The notes: generated from the letters alone by a model not told the origin. A stretch of 64,000 nt of DNA from Monarcha castaneiventris obscurior (GCA_026261815.1 JAMPIT010000180.1:310001-374000), one strand, 5' to 3'. Positions 11,276 to 22,269 are shown, counted from the stretch's first letter. Made by a program: numbers and translations.

Positions 11276-11280
11276 CCTCC

Positions 11281-11321
11281 TTTTTTTTTTTTTTCTTTTT
11301 CCTTTTTTTTTTTTTTTTAGC
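11281..11321. repeat. Poly-T run
   Basis: Two T runs separated by a few C, directly after the DR5 island. Confidence 0.95.
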
Positions 11322-12949
11322 CCCTTTTTTAACGTGTAAACACGAGAAAAATGCAACTTCGCAGAGGATTTGGCATCAGCTGAGCAGCAACAGGAAAGAG
11401 AAGCGTGGAGTGCTTTGGCCCCGTGGGGCTCGGGGAGGTGACGCCGGTGGTTTTTTTTGGGGTATCAAGAGAGGTTTGGTTCAAATGTCACGGTGGAAAG
11501 GAGGAACCCTCAGGATTTCTTGGCTCGCCCGTCCCTGCTCCCTGCTGCTGGTGGGATCCCTCGAAGGGAAAATGCCCCTGGCTGCGGGGTCTGGGTGTCC
11601 CAGGCCGGTGCTGGTGGCACTCTCCGGGCTCCGTCTGTCCCAGGACGTGGCTCGGTGTCACCTGCACCCTGCAGGCTCCGGGGTTTGCTGCTGATGGGCA
11701 GCGCTGACCCCTCCCGGCCCCAAAGCTCTTGGGCTGCTCCGATGATGAGCTGGGAATGCTTCCTCCAGGAAAAGTGGCATTCGAGTGATTTTTTTCCCTT
11801 TTTGGGATGATTTTTTTCCCCAGTTGGGATGATGCTGGAGGTGGTTTCCCATAGGTTAGTTTGGGCAACTTCTGATTTCTCCCCTCTGAAGCCCCTTTCC
11901 TGTGTGTGGAGGGGTTTTGGGCTTTTTTTGTGCTCGTGGTTGCTCTTCCCTGACTAAAGGATCGTTTGCCACTGAAATACTGGGATTTTCCACATTATTT
12001 CCTAATGTTTTCTTTGGGACCACTGATTTGGACGTGTGGGTCAGGCAGGGAAACCCAGGAGGCCGTGGACACCTGGAATGCAGCACTGGAAAAGGAATTC
12101 TGTATGATGAGGTACCCTGAGCACAGAGCCATCCTCTCCCAGCTGCGGAGCTTTTCCAAAATTCACCTTCTCCTCCCTGAAACACCTTCAAAAACACCTC
12201 CAAGGATAATTATCTACACCCTGAGCGCTTTCCAAGCATCACATCCTGAATTTCTCCCCTATAGCACTGGATCTGATCCTGGAGGATTTATCCAGCTCCA
12301 TCCTCGCTGGGTGCAGCTCCAGCAGAACCCGATCCGGAGGATGCTGCTACAGGAGACATCTTTGCCTTGGGAATGAATCCCTCTTTGTGGCGGTTCAATG
12401 GAAAAGCCAAGTGTTATTCAATAGCGGAATTCCCTGCGGAACGCTCTTCCGAGGCTCTTTCATTCCTCCTGGCTCCAGCCCAGTATTGTCCCCGTGTGTC
12501 ATCGGAGGGTCTGGAGGGTGGAAATCCGCCCATCTCCGGGCCCAGCCTTCCCTGCAAACTTGTGAACCTGCCCGGAGAATGGGATGAGTCCAAGGGATTA
12601 TTTTTAGGAGTGCAAATTGGCCACTAAACCCAGCAGCTCCGATTCCTTTTGTTCCCGTGGCCATTCATAAAATCCCCCTGTCCGGGTGTTATCGCTGGGA
12701 ACGACTGATTCCATCCCGAAACATTGAAATCTCAGGGGTTTTGCACCAAATCATTTTCAGGCCTTGTTTCTTTTATTTCCCGAGGGCTGTGCCATGGTGA
12801 GAGAAACTCGGGATTTCCCTAGAATTTAGCAGAGCTTTCCCTGCGGGCAAAGATCCAGTGGGTGACTAAATCCAGGCTGTGAGCGTGGCTTGGGGGGACT
12901 TTCCAGGGCTGTCACCCCACACGTGGTGATGCTGATCCTCAGCGTCCCC
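11322..12949 (+). other. EXOC6B intron, unique GC-rich sequence, nothing recognised
   Basis: No CR1 and no exon. Frames of 100-140 codons have no recognisable motif, no splice support and no family resemblance. Confidence 0.6.
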
Positions 12950-13160
12950 ACTGCACAGCCCCTTCCAGGAAGGAATTTTCCCAGTATCCAACCTTGCACA
13001 ACTTGAGGCCATTCCCTCTCCTCCTGTCCCTGTTCCCTGGGATAAGATCCCAAATTCCCCCCCGGCTGCCCCCTCCTGTCAGGGACTTGTGCAGAGCCAC
13101 AGGAACCCCCCTGAGCCTCCTTTTCTCCAGGCTCCCTCAGCAGCTTCCTGGTGCTCAGAA
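12950..13160 (-). mobile_element. CR1 LINE fragment, antisense
   Basis: Contains ctgccccctcctgtcaggga and gtgcagagccacaggaaccc, the reverse complement of the internal block seen at 9570-9650. The 3' tail is missing. Confidence 0.8.
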
Positions 13161-15264
13161 ACACAAATTTTCTGAGGTAAAATCCTGCGAAGGTTTTAAC
13201 GAGACCCTCGGAAGAAATTCCTTTGGGAAGAGGAGAAAAGTCAACCCCGTGTAATTCCAGCGTGGCTTCAAAGCAGGTGGAAAGGCAGAGGTGGAAAGCC
13301 AGAGGTTTTCCTCCTAATAAACGATGAATGTTTGCAGCTGGAAAATCGGGAGATCTCTCTGTGCAAAAAGCTTTGTGGAGCCCTTTCCCTGGAAATCTGA
13401 GCTATCAGGAACACAAGAACCTATAAACAGGCAATAATGTGAAGCTGAAAATAATCCAGACTGGACAGATTTGGGTTTTGTTGGTCTCAAACCTCTCTCC
13501 ATTACAAACTTTCCTGGCTGCCATAAATCCTTCCAGATTCCTCTCCTGGATTTTTTTTTTTTTTTTCCCCAGGAACTGTTTGACTTTTGCAGATATAAAG
13601 AGAAAAAAAAAAAATTAAATTGCTGCTTTTAACTTGCAAGATCAACCCAGTTAAATGTGAGGTGAGGAGCTTGGAATTGGTTCTCCTGTCTCCAGGAGGA
13701 CATCCCTGGGTGGGACATCCCAGGAGACCTGGAGGTGTGACTTGTTGCATCTCATGGAGAGGTCCAAGCAGGACTCTTGGATCTGTAGTAATTCCCAGAA
13801 ATCCAGGTCTGGGGAACACCTAAATTAAGATTTACCTTCCCTGCACTCCATGTGTGGATCCCGTTCCTTGTCCATCACCAATTCCCTGCGGGTGCTCTCC
13901 AGCCCCTCACCCCAAGGACACCCAATTCCCAGAGGAAATCCTCTGGGAATTGCAGTGAAACCAGTGACAAATCCGCTCCTGTTTTCACTTAGGCCACGAT
14001 TTCCCCCTCCGTGCCTTTCACAATTAAACAACAAACATCGTGTTCCAATTCCCGGTGCCTTTTCTCTTTGGGAACTCTATTGTCCAAACCCCACGTCTTC
14101 CCAGGGGTCGGAATATTTCTTTCTCTTTCAGTATTCCTTTCCCACGAGGCGTAATTGAAACCTCCCCAAAATAAATTATTTGGGCTGCTCTTGTCCGTGG
14201 CTGCTGCTGTTGGAAGCTCCTTGGGTTTTTGTAATCCGTAACAATTCCCTGCTGGCGGGTGGAAGGGGCTGCTCCACCAGTGGTGGGATGGGTTAGGGAC
14301 ATGGACAAACTGGGAATTGCCACTGGTTTTCCACAGTTTTGTGTCTCTTATGGAAGTCCCCAGCAGGATTGGGTCCGACCACTGTTTTCTGTCCCACTGG
14401 AGCATCTTGTCCTGTTCTCCAGGTGGACAGTGGTGGGACACAAGTGCAGCCTCCCGTTGTCACCTTTCCTGAGGAGCTGTGGTGTTCCATCAGGGAAAGG
14501 AGCTGTTTAAAGGAAATTTCTCCCAAGCTTTAGAAGTTCAAGGTGTGATCTTGTACAAGTCGAAGCGGGGCCGGTTTGTGGAAGGTGTTGGGTCAAAGTT
14601 TGTTCATTCCAGGTACCAAAAACACTGGGAGGAGGAACATCAGACTGTGGCTGTGAGGATAAGGAGGGATAATGGAGCTTTTGAGAGCTGTTTTCACCTT
14701 GGTTCTGAAAACATTCCCTCCTTCTTCCCTGGAAAACCGGATCGGGCGCTCAGGGACGTGACCCAGCTCATGGACGTGGCCCTCAGCAGGGTTCGGGGCA
14801 GGAGTGCTGCTTCCAGCTGGGAAATCACCAAACTGACTGAATTCATGCTTTTCTTTGCCCCGGGGACATAAAAACTCATCACGAACACTTGGCCATAACC
14901 ACGTGGCATCGCCGTCCCTCCCGTGGGGATCTGAGTGTCCCCAGGATCCCACCGCAAGGAAAACCTCGCCCCAGCTGGGTGTGCTTGGAAAAACAAGGAC
15001 TGAAATTGTTCTAAACATCCTCAGGGACACGAGAATTCCCTAATTTAGGCTTTTGTTGAAGGAAAGGTTTAGCTCTTTATGGAATGTTTCCCACCCACCC
15101 TGGCACCACCTCATCTGCTGGGATGGTACCGGCAGAGGAAAGTCCTCTCCAATCCATCTTGGTGGAATCCAAATCCATCCAGTCCCACCAAATCCATCTT
15201 GGTGCTCTGCCTTGTCCCTGGGAGGAAACCTGATGGTGGATCAGAGGGAAGGGGTGGATTTTTC
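13160..15264 (+). other. EXOC6B intron, unique sequence, nothing recognised
   Basis: A few poly-T/poly-A runs (13550-13620). No exon or repeat was recognised, and the frames here look like chance frames. Confidence 0.55.
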
Positions 15265-15600
15265 TGGGATGGAATCACAGAACCACCCTGGTTAGAAGGG
15301 ACCTTGAGGGCTCATCTGGTCCAGCCTGGCGTGGGGAAGGAATGGATGGAAGGAACCCTGTCCCATGCATCCTGGAAACCTCCAGCAGTGGGGTCTCCAC
15401 CCCATCCGCAGGGAAGTTGTCCCAGTGGGAGATGGGTCTCACTCCAAGGAATTTCTTTCTTGTGTGGAGATCGAACCTTTCCTGTGGCACCTTGGAGCCT
15501 TTGCTCCTTGTCTTCTCCATGTGGCTCCTTGAGAAGAGAGATCTTCCTCCTCTTCCTCCTCCTCCTCCTGGTAGCCACCCCTAAAGCACTGGAAAACCAC
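15265..15600 (-). mobile_element. CR1 LINE fragment, antisense (distinct subfamily)
   Basis: Begins gatggaatcacagaaccacc, followed by aaacctccagcagtggggtc and gatgggtctcactccaagga. The CTC-rich part near 15548-15568 belongs to it. It lies back to back with a sense CR1 tail at 15705. Confidence 0.75.
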
Positions 15601-15704
15601 GATGAGGCGACGTCTCTTACGCAACCGAATCCCTTTCCTTCTCCTGGGAAAATCGGTGCATTCCCATGGGAATTTCTTGCAGGTCAGGAGCTTGTGGTGC
15701 AATT

Positions 15705-15868
15705 CCCTGCTGGGGGATGTTGGGTCACAGCCCCATCCCTGGAAGTGCCCAAGGCCAGGCTGGACGGGGCTTGGAGCACCCTGGGATAGTGGATCTGGGG
15801 GGTTGGATCTGGGTGGGCTTTAAGGTCCCTTCCCACCCAAGCCATTCCATGATTCCATGATTCCATGA
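15705..15868 (+). mobile_element. CR1 3' end, sense
   Basis: Runs from aagtgcccaaggccaggctg to the terminal repeated attccatg at about 15842-15868. Confidence 0.9.
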
Positions 15869-16227
15869 CTGTGACACGGGCGCCAGCGTGCAAACGCCGG
15901 TGGTGGCTTTGATCTGGTTCCAGGAGCTCTGGCAGGGCTCGCAAACTGTGTTTGGAATCAGTTTGGATTCACATTCCAGCACTCCTGGCTTGGCTGGGAG
16001 GATTTGATCAGACAGAGGTTCGTCAGACAGAACAAACTGTCCCTGCTCTCCTTCGCATCCGGAGGGGGATGCGGAGTCAAACCGTGGCCTGGTTTCCTCC
16101 TGCAGGGACCTTCCAGCCATCCTCGCTCTGTGCTCGAGGTGAGGGGCCTAAAAATTTGTCTGCTCGGATAAAAAGGGCACTTTTGAAGGGTCTGAGGTGG
16201 CAACATTGCAAGGAGGGGTGAAAAGGA

Positions 16228-16304
16228 AGTGGTTTGGAGGTAGAACTGATGGCTGGACTTGATGATGTGAAAGGTCTTTTCCAGTTTAAATGATTCCATG
16301 AAAT
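16228..16304 (+). mobile_element. CR1 3' tail, sense, short
   Basis: ggtagaactgatggctggac and gaaaggtcttttccagttta followed by atgattccatga match the CR1 3' end of the galliform-type consensus. Confidence 0.8.
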
Positions 16305-16724
16305 GGGGGGAAAGTTCTTCCTAGGGGAGCCGGGGGCAGGGCTGGGAACTGGCTCCCAGTTTAATTCTTTCATTCCAGCATTTCCTTCTCCTGAATTCTA
16401 CATTTCAATTTGAATACAAGCTCCTATATGTGTATAAAACCAATTTTAATTTCTTTTTAGCTCCTTTCTTTCAGCATTTGATTCAAACCATTCTCCACTT
16501 CCCATTTTTATAAAACTCCACCTGCACCTCTCCCTGCTCCTGCTCAAGGTGTTCCTGGAACCCCGGGAAGCTGCAGGTCCCCAGCCCTGACCACATCTGC
16601 AGCTTCCTCACCTTATCCCACTCCCACATCGTGGTGGTGAAAGCTCCTCTTTATTTTCCCCTCCTCTTTTTTCCCTTTCCCTCCTCTCCTTTTCCTTCCC
16701 CCCTACCCCACAGTGGATGTGCTG

Positions 16725-17130
16725 TCGAGTTTGATTTATGGCCTTGAAAGGGAGACTCCAGTTTAAAGAATTAATGGTATTTGCATATTTGATTTGGAAA
16801 CTCCCCCGGCAGACCCGCGGCAGCCCCGCGCCGCCGGCTTTTTTCCTTTCCCTTTCTTTTCTTTCCCCCTCGGCCCGTTCAGATTTAGCAGCAGAGGTGA
16901 AAAGTTGAAGCAGTAAAACCAATAAAACCACATTTATGTGACAGATAAATCGTCTGGAGGCAGCTCTCCCTGAGCCTTCGGGCTTCCTCCTGCAGGACCT
17001 CTCCCCTCCGGAGCGCGACCGGCAGCCGAGGCCAAAGGTGCCAGCCCCGGCCGTCCTCGGACCTGCCGAGCCAAAAAAGATGGATGTGGGCAAACAGTTG
17101 GAAAATACACAGCCCATCCGTCACTGTCGG
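16725..17130 (+). promoter_or_regulatory. Candidate conserved noncoding island with octamer and DR2 motif (EXOC6B intron)
   Basis: Unique island with two AT-rich parts. It has a perfect POU octamer ATTTGCAT at 16779-16786 and, at 16895-16908, AGGTGA-aa-AGTTGA, a DR2 match to RGKTSA half-sites. It also contains AT-rich words such as ataaaaccacatttatgtga. The regulatory role is inferred from texture and motifs. Confidence 0.45.
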
Positions 17131-17204
17131 GAGCCACCCGGGGGGAGTCTGGCTCTGGGAGAGCTCCGGGAAGGTCCAGGCCGAGGTGGGAGCGTTGGGA
17201 GTCG

Positions 17205-17819
17205 TGGAATCAATGAGGTTGGGAAAGCGCTCAGAGATGGAGCCCAGCCTTTCCTCAGCTCTGCCGGGGCCACCACTGCCCCACGTCCTAGTGCCACATC
17301 CACAGGGCTTTTAAATCCTTCCAGGCATGGGGACTCCATCAGGCTGGACAGCCCTTTCCAGAAAGAAACTTTCTCCAAATCCAACCTGAGCCTCCCCTGA
17401 GGCCGTTCCCTCTGCTCCTGTCCCTGTTCCCTGGGAGCAGAGCCCGACCCCCCCCGGCTGCCCCCTCCTGTCAGGGACTTGTGCAGAGCCACAAGGTCCC
17501 CCCGGAGCCTCCTTTTCTCCAGCCTGAGCCCCTTTCCCAGCTCCCTCAGGAATTCTCCAGCCCCTTCCCAGCCCCGTTCCCTTCCCCGGACACGCTCCAG
17601 CCCCTCAGGGTCTCTCTTGTTGGGAGAGGCCCAAATCTGACCCCAGGATTCGAGGTGTGGCCTCACCAGTGCCAGCACAGTCGGGCACTGCCCTGGTCCT
17701 GCTGCCACTCCGGTGCTGGCCCAGCCCAGGGGCCCTTGGCCTTCTTGGCCACCTGGGCACCACCTGGGCTTGTGTAGAGCCGCTGTTGATTGTTCCAGGT
17801 CACTGGAGTTTCTCTGGCA
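17205..17819 (-). mobile_element. CR1 LINE, antisense, long fragment
   Basis: Antisense CR1 starting with the tail at gtggaatcaatgaggttggg. It contains gtgccacatccacagggctt, the ctgccccctcctgtcaggga block and a longer 5' part (caccagtgccagcacagtcg) than other copies here. It ends where another CR1 begins at 17820. Confidence 0.88.
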
Positions 17820-17992
17820 GTGGGAAGCCATTCCCTGGCTCCTGTCCCTCCAGCCCTTGTCCCCAGCCCCTCTCCAGCTCTCCTGGAGCCCCTTTAGGCC
17901 CTGCCAGGGGCTCGCAGCTCTCCCTGGAGCCTTCCCTTCTCCAGGGGAACATTCCCAGCTCTCCCAGCCTGGCTCCAGAGCAGAGGGGCTCC
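17820..17992 (-). mobile_element. CR1 internal fragment, antisense
   Basis: gggaagccattccctggctc to ccagcctggctccagagcag. Nearly identical to 400-575 and to the reverse of 3215-3395. It abuts the other antisense CR1, so the two pieces are joined or nested. Confidence 0.85.
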
Positions 17993-18359
17993 AGAATCCT
18001 GGAGCAGCTCTGTGTCCCTCTGAGCTCCTGCGCTGCTCCCAAGCCTCTGCCAGAACAATTCCCAACGTTTTAATTTCATCTCCTTCAAACTCCTTCCTAA
18101 TCCTCACCTTTTTGTATCCTTTCTTCCTTCATCCCTTTCCTCCTGGCTCTTTCTTCCCCCTCCCCACAAAGGGCTACCTGGCCCCTGGGACCCTCCATGC
18201 ACTTTCCATGGCAAGAACTCGTTCGTCTTTGTTTGGGATTTGCCCGAGGCACGTTCAGCCTCCCGGGGCCACCAGCAAGAGGCCTTTGGTGCGTTGTGGG
18301 GGTTCCCTTTGAGCCTGTACAACCATGCAACTCCTCCCAGCAGCCGCCAAACCCCGCGG

Positions 18360-18930
18360 AAGCGTTTTGGCCCCGGCGCTCGGCCTGAAAAGCGCCTGTG
18401 AAATCATATTTAAGGTTGTCTCTCTCGAAGGTGCCCCTTGGAAAACCCTCCCGCCAATGATGTTCAGCTCGGGTTTGTAGTTTAACACAAAGGCCCCGCC
18501 GGACAAAGCCGAGCGGGACCCGGGCTGGAAAAGCCCTCTTAGGTCCCGGCTAATCCGTCCCCCCCGCCAGCCCGGGTGATTGTTCCCGACAGCTTGTTTT
18601 CCTTGCCCTGACCTACATAGTCAAAAAGAATCTTGTTGCACATTTTTGTTTTGTATCTGGAGGTCTCGGAGGAGCTAAATCCCCTTCTTGGCGGGGCAGG
18701 ATGCGTTGTTAAACAGCGCCGGGGCCTCCAGGAAAACCATGGAGACGCGGGGACAATGAGGCCTCTATGGGCCCCGCTTGGCGGCGGGATGGGCCCGGCC
18801 TCTCCCGGCTCCGGCGGTGGGCGCCGGGACGCGCCGAGCGGGCGATGAAGACGTCCACGCGCTTGGCAGCCCGTCCCCAAATAGAGTGGTCACAGCAGCG
18901 CTCCAAGACAAGGATCTTTGGGAGGGGGGG
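18360..18930 (+). promoter_or_regulatory. Candidate conserved noncoding island (EXOC6B intron)
   Basis: About 570 bp with no recognisable repeat and a mixed composition unlike the CR1-rich flanks. Examples are aatcatatttaaggttgtct near 18402 and the T/A-rich stretch around 18615-18660. Short frames here have no family resemblance. Confidence 0.45.
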
Positions 18931-18999
18931 AAAGGCAGGAGCTCTTAATTAACCTGCCGTGGATGGTGCAGAGGTGAAGGCGGCGTCCCGGGAATCCTG

Positions 19000-19288
19000 G
19001 GCCGTGGCCCTGTGGGTGGGTGGAGAAGCCGAGACCTCGTTGAGGTGAGGAGATCCCCCTGTGGGGAAGGCATGGGAGCACCTGGTTTTTAAGGAAAATA
19101 AGGGTGGGAATGGTGTGGGAAGAGGGCATTTAGGGAATTTGGACTGTGCCCTCATCGACGGGTGGAGAAGCCAAGTCCTCCTTGAGGTGAGGAGATCCAC
19201 GTGTGGGGAGGGCATGAGAGCTCTTGGTTTTTAAGGAAAATAAGGATGGGAGTGATGTGGGAAGAGGGCGTTTAGGCAACCTGGGCTG
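19000..19288 (+). repeat. 141-bp tandem duplication (two copies)
   Basis: Units start at gggtggagaagcc, 19018 and 19159. Shared blocks are ttgaggtgaggagatcc, tggtttttaaggaaaataag and gtgggaagagggc. Confidence 0.9.
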
Positions 19289-19794
19289 TCGTTTGCCCAT
19301 CCCTCTCCTGGCTGGGAGGAGCGGGGTCATTTGTGGAGATGAAGGGCTGCAGGTGGGAATTTTGGCGGTCTGGAGCAGGGACTGTCACGGATGGCTGAGT
19401 TAATCCCTTTCCCTTCCCCTGCTGCCAAGGCCTGGTGGTTTCTCTTACCCATGTCTGGAAAGCACCTGGGACTCCCAGGCTCCGGGAGCTGCACTCACCC
19501 AGAATAACCCCCGGAGCTCCTCGGGGAGCTCTGGGCACTGGAGACGCTTCCAAAGCACTTGGAGGGTGTTGGGATGGACCGAGAGTGATGAGAAATCCAT
19601 GGGGAGTGCTTAGAATGACCCTGGGGGTTATTTGGGGACAGAAGAAGTTTGTGGTGACTTCGACCCCGAAAGTTTCCTCCTGTCAAAGCTGGGAATGTCA
19701 GGGTGCTGGGTTTGTTTGTCACCCGCGTCCTCGAGGCTTCTCAGACCTCAAATCCCTTGAAAATAGGGATCACAGAGCAGGAATGCTCAATGGC

Positions 19795-19940
19795 TAAATG
19801 AATACAGCCCTGCATTAATTAACTCTAAATATTCCTAAATTAATAATGGACTATTATCAAGTTAACGATTAAATGCTAACAGAATAATATTAGGGAAATT
19901 AATAAAGCCTGCAAACCATTTTTTATTGATAACACCACCT
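19795..19940 (+). other. AT-rich island just upstream of the EXOC6B penultimate exon
   Basis: Rich in TTAATTAA, TAATAAT and ATTAAT words and repeat-free. It lies 80-230 bp before the exon at 20023, so it may help splicing or be a conserved element. Nothing decisive is seen. Confidence 0.3.
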
Positions 19941-20022
19941 GCCCAGGACCTCTGTCAGCTCCTAGGGAAACACCTGCTCCCTTTTCCAGCTTTTTCAAAT
20001 CCCGTTTGTTTTTCCTTTCCAG

Positions 20023-20135
20023 CTCTTGGATCTGTTCATCCAGTGGGATTGGTCGACGTATTTGGCCGACTATGGACAGCCCACGTGCAAGTACCTTCGT
20101 GTGAACCCCACCACAGCCCTCATCCTGCTGGAAAA
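20023..20135 (+). CDS. EXOC6B: EXOC6B penultimate coding exon (exocyst Sec15B C-terminal region)
   Basis: EXOC6B is one of two vertebrate Sec15 paralogues. Sec15 is a subunit of the octameric exocyst, which tethers secretory vesicles to the plasma membrane, and its C-terminal helical region binds Rab GTPases. The exon follows a pyrimidine-rich acceptor ending in CAG at 20022 and starts in frame with LLDLFIQWDW, STYLADYGQP. It encodes 37 whole codons and two bases of a lysine codon, and ends at a strong donor (gtgagtg) at 20136. From memory, the peptide matches human EXOC6B at nearly every position, with a few substitutions (for example N to T after GQP). It matches EXOC6B better than the paralogue EXOC6. 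The split AA|G codon joins exactly to the exon at 27074. Confidence is high because splice sites, phase and homology all agree. Confidence 0.96.
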
Positions 20136-20554
20136 GTGAGTGTGGCTCCCCAATCCCGGGATAATTTTCCCTCCCGTCTTGCTTTAGGAGCTCGTTCCAT
20201 CCTTGTGAGCAAAGATTTCAGCCCTGGGTGGACAGAGGGAGCTCAAATAGAAAAAATCCCATTTTATCCCATTGACCCGAGTCCCAGATTATCCAAATTC
20301 AATGGCTTGGCTGCGGGTCCCTCTTTTTATTGGCTCTCAAGCAGCGTTTTCCTTGTCCTACCAGAAAATTTCACTGTAAAGAGGAATCTCCAGCTCCAAA
20401 ATCCTTTGAAATGTGCTGGGCTGCAGGCAGGAGTGGCTATCCCGAATTTTTCAGTGTTTGGGAGGCATTTGGGCAATGCCATGGACAACTTCTGGTTGTG
20501 AAGTGGTCGGGCAGTTGGACCACAGAGTTGTAGGCTCCCTTCTGCCTGAGAATA

Positions 20555-21710
20555 TTGTATTTTATTTCATTCTATTTCTATATTTCTATTTTTTTTTTTT
20601 TATTTTTATTTCTACATTTCTATTTCTACTTCTAAATTTTAGTTTTATTCATTTATGTATTTCTGTATTTCTGTATTTCTACTTCTACTTATTTCTATTT
20701 TTATTTCTATTGCTGTATTTTTTATTTTCTATTTATTTCTGTTATTATTTATTTCTATTTCTGTATTTTTATTGCTATTTATTTCTATTTATTTCTATAT
20801 TTCTTTATTTCTATTTATTTCTACTTCTGTATTTTTGCTTCTGTTTATTTCTAAATTTCTGTATTTCTATTTATTTCTATATTTCCATATTTCTATTTCT
20901 ATTTATTTCTATATTTCTATTTCTATATTTTTTATCTCTATTTATTTCTATTTTTCTATATTTCTATTTCTATTTATTTCTATATTTCTATTTCTATTTA
21001 TTTCTATATTTCTATTTCTATTTATTTCTGTATTTCTATTTCTATATTTTTTACCTCTATTTATTTCTATTTTTCTATATTTCTATTTCTATTTATTTCT
21101 ATATTTCTATTTCTATTTATTTCTATATTTCTATTTCTATTTATTTCTGTATTTCTATTTCTATATTTTTTACCTCTATTTATTTCTATTTTTCTATATT
21201 TCTATTTCTATTTATTTCTATATTTCTATTTCTATTTATTTCTATATTTCTATTTCTATTTATTTCTGTATTTCTATTTCTATATTTTTTACCTCTATTT
21301 ATTTCTATTTTTCTATATTTCTATTTCTATTTATTTCTATATTTCTATTTCTATTTATTTCTATATTTCTATTTCTATTTATTTCTGTATTTCTATTTCT
21401 ATTTATTTCAATATTTCTATTTCTATTTATTTCTATATTTCTATTTCTATTTATGTCTATTTCTGTATTTTTTATTTCTATATATTTCTATTTCTATTTC
21501 TATTTCTATTTCTATTTCTATTTCTATTTCCATATTTTTTTATTTCTATTTCTTTCTATATATTTCCATATTTTCATTTCTACTTCCATATTTTTTTATT
21601 TCTATTTCTTTCTATATATTTCCATATTTTTATTTCTACTTCCATATTTTTTTATTTCTATTCCTTTCTATATATTTCCACATTTTTTATTTCTCTTTCT
21701 ATTCTTATCT
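20555..21710. repeat. T-rich (TATTTC)-type array with a 119-bp higher-order repeat
   Basis: Low-complexity TTTCTATTTCTA sequence over 1.1 kb directly after the EXOC6B penultimate exon. It has a higher-order period of 119 bp: the marker (a)(c/t)ctctattta recurs at 20934, 21053, 21172 and 21291. The 590- and 385-codon + frames that cross it (F, L, Y, I and S rich) are artefacts. Confidence 0.95.
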
Positions 21711-22269
21711 TCATTTCTGTCCCTCTTTCTTCCACCTCCCTCCCGCGGGATGCGCCGAGATTCCCGAATCCCGAAGCCTGTGGGGTCGGGAGGTGTCTCC
21801 GGGTGCCCTTAGCAAGGACGAGCTGGGGCTGAATCCATCCTTTGAGGGCCGTAGTTCATATGCTCTGCACAGCTCCATCCCAAATCCTGGAGCCGTGCCG
21901 GGAACAGCGCCCGGGGCTCTGCGGGGGCTCCGGGATCCCTCCCGGGGGTTCCTGCCAGTCCTCCAGGCCAACGGCGAGGAGGGAACGCTCCGGGATTTGC
22001 TGCAGGTCCGAGGAAAAGTAGGATTTGCTTTGCCTGTCACCCCCGCGGCCTGCCCGTGGTGGGTCTCCCAGATGATCTCCCCTGGTAGAGCTCCAAGCTG
22101 GCTCGGGAAGGATCCACTCTGCTCCTGCCCCTTGGCTCCCAGCAGACCTCCCAGGTCGTTTTCCAGCTGGTGGGACAGAGAATGAACCAAAAAACGGGGA
22201 ATTTATCGTTTTCTGAGCGGCTCCTGCAGTGCTGAGTCCTGCATGGAGGAGCAGGCAGGAGGGAATCCT

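Larger units (their letters stand above)
11085..11280 (+). promoter_or_regulatory. Candidate retinoic-acid-responsive enhancer with three DR5 elements (EXOC6B intron)
   Basis: A unique, repeat-free island that begins with an AT-rich part (cattaaatgtataaatttatgg, 11091 on) and ends just before a poly-T run at 11281. It contains three direct repeats with 5-base spacing that fit the relaxed RARE pattern RGKTSA-N5-RGKTSA, all on the + strand: AGTTCA-gtgca-AGGTGA (11173-11189), AGTTCA-gccgg-AGGTGA (11212-11228) and GGGTGA-gcaag-AGGTCA (11259-11275). DR5 is the preferred site of RAR/RXR heterodimers. Chance expectation for one such match is about 0.5 in the whole window on both strands, so three in 103 bp is very unlikely by chance. 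The likely target is CYP26B1, about 48.6 kb downstream, which is retinoic-acid inducible. The function is inferred. Confidence 0.6.

Noticed and set aside
17121..18107. 328-codon - strand frame
   Set aside because: Spans two antisense CR1 fragments; the frame follows the CR1 3' region, not the coding part, and has no RT motif.
1..20022. Earlier EXOC6B exons
   Set aside because: I searched for the segment expected before LLDLFIQWDW (the GFQEDTLQLAF-type sequence) and did not find it; it is probably left of the window.
20413..22185. 590-codon + strand open frame
   Set aside because: It runs through the T-rich array; the protein is F/L/Y/I/S low complexity with no domain and starts after a coding exon in an intron.
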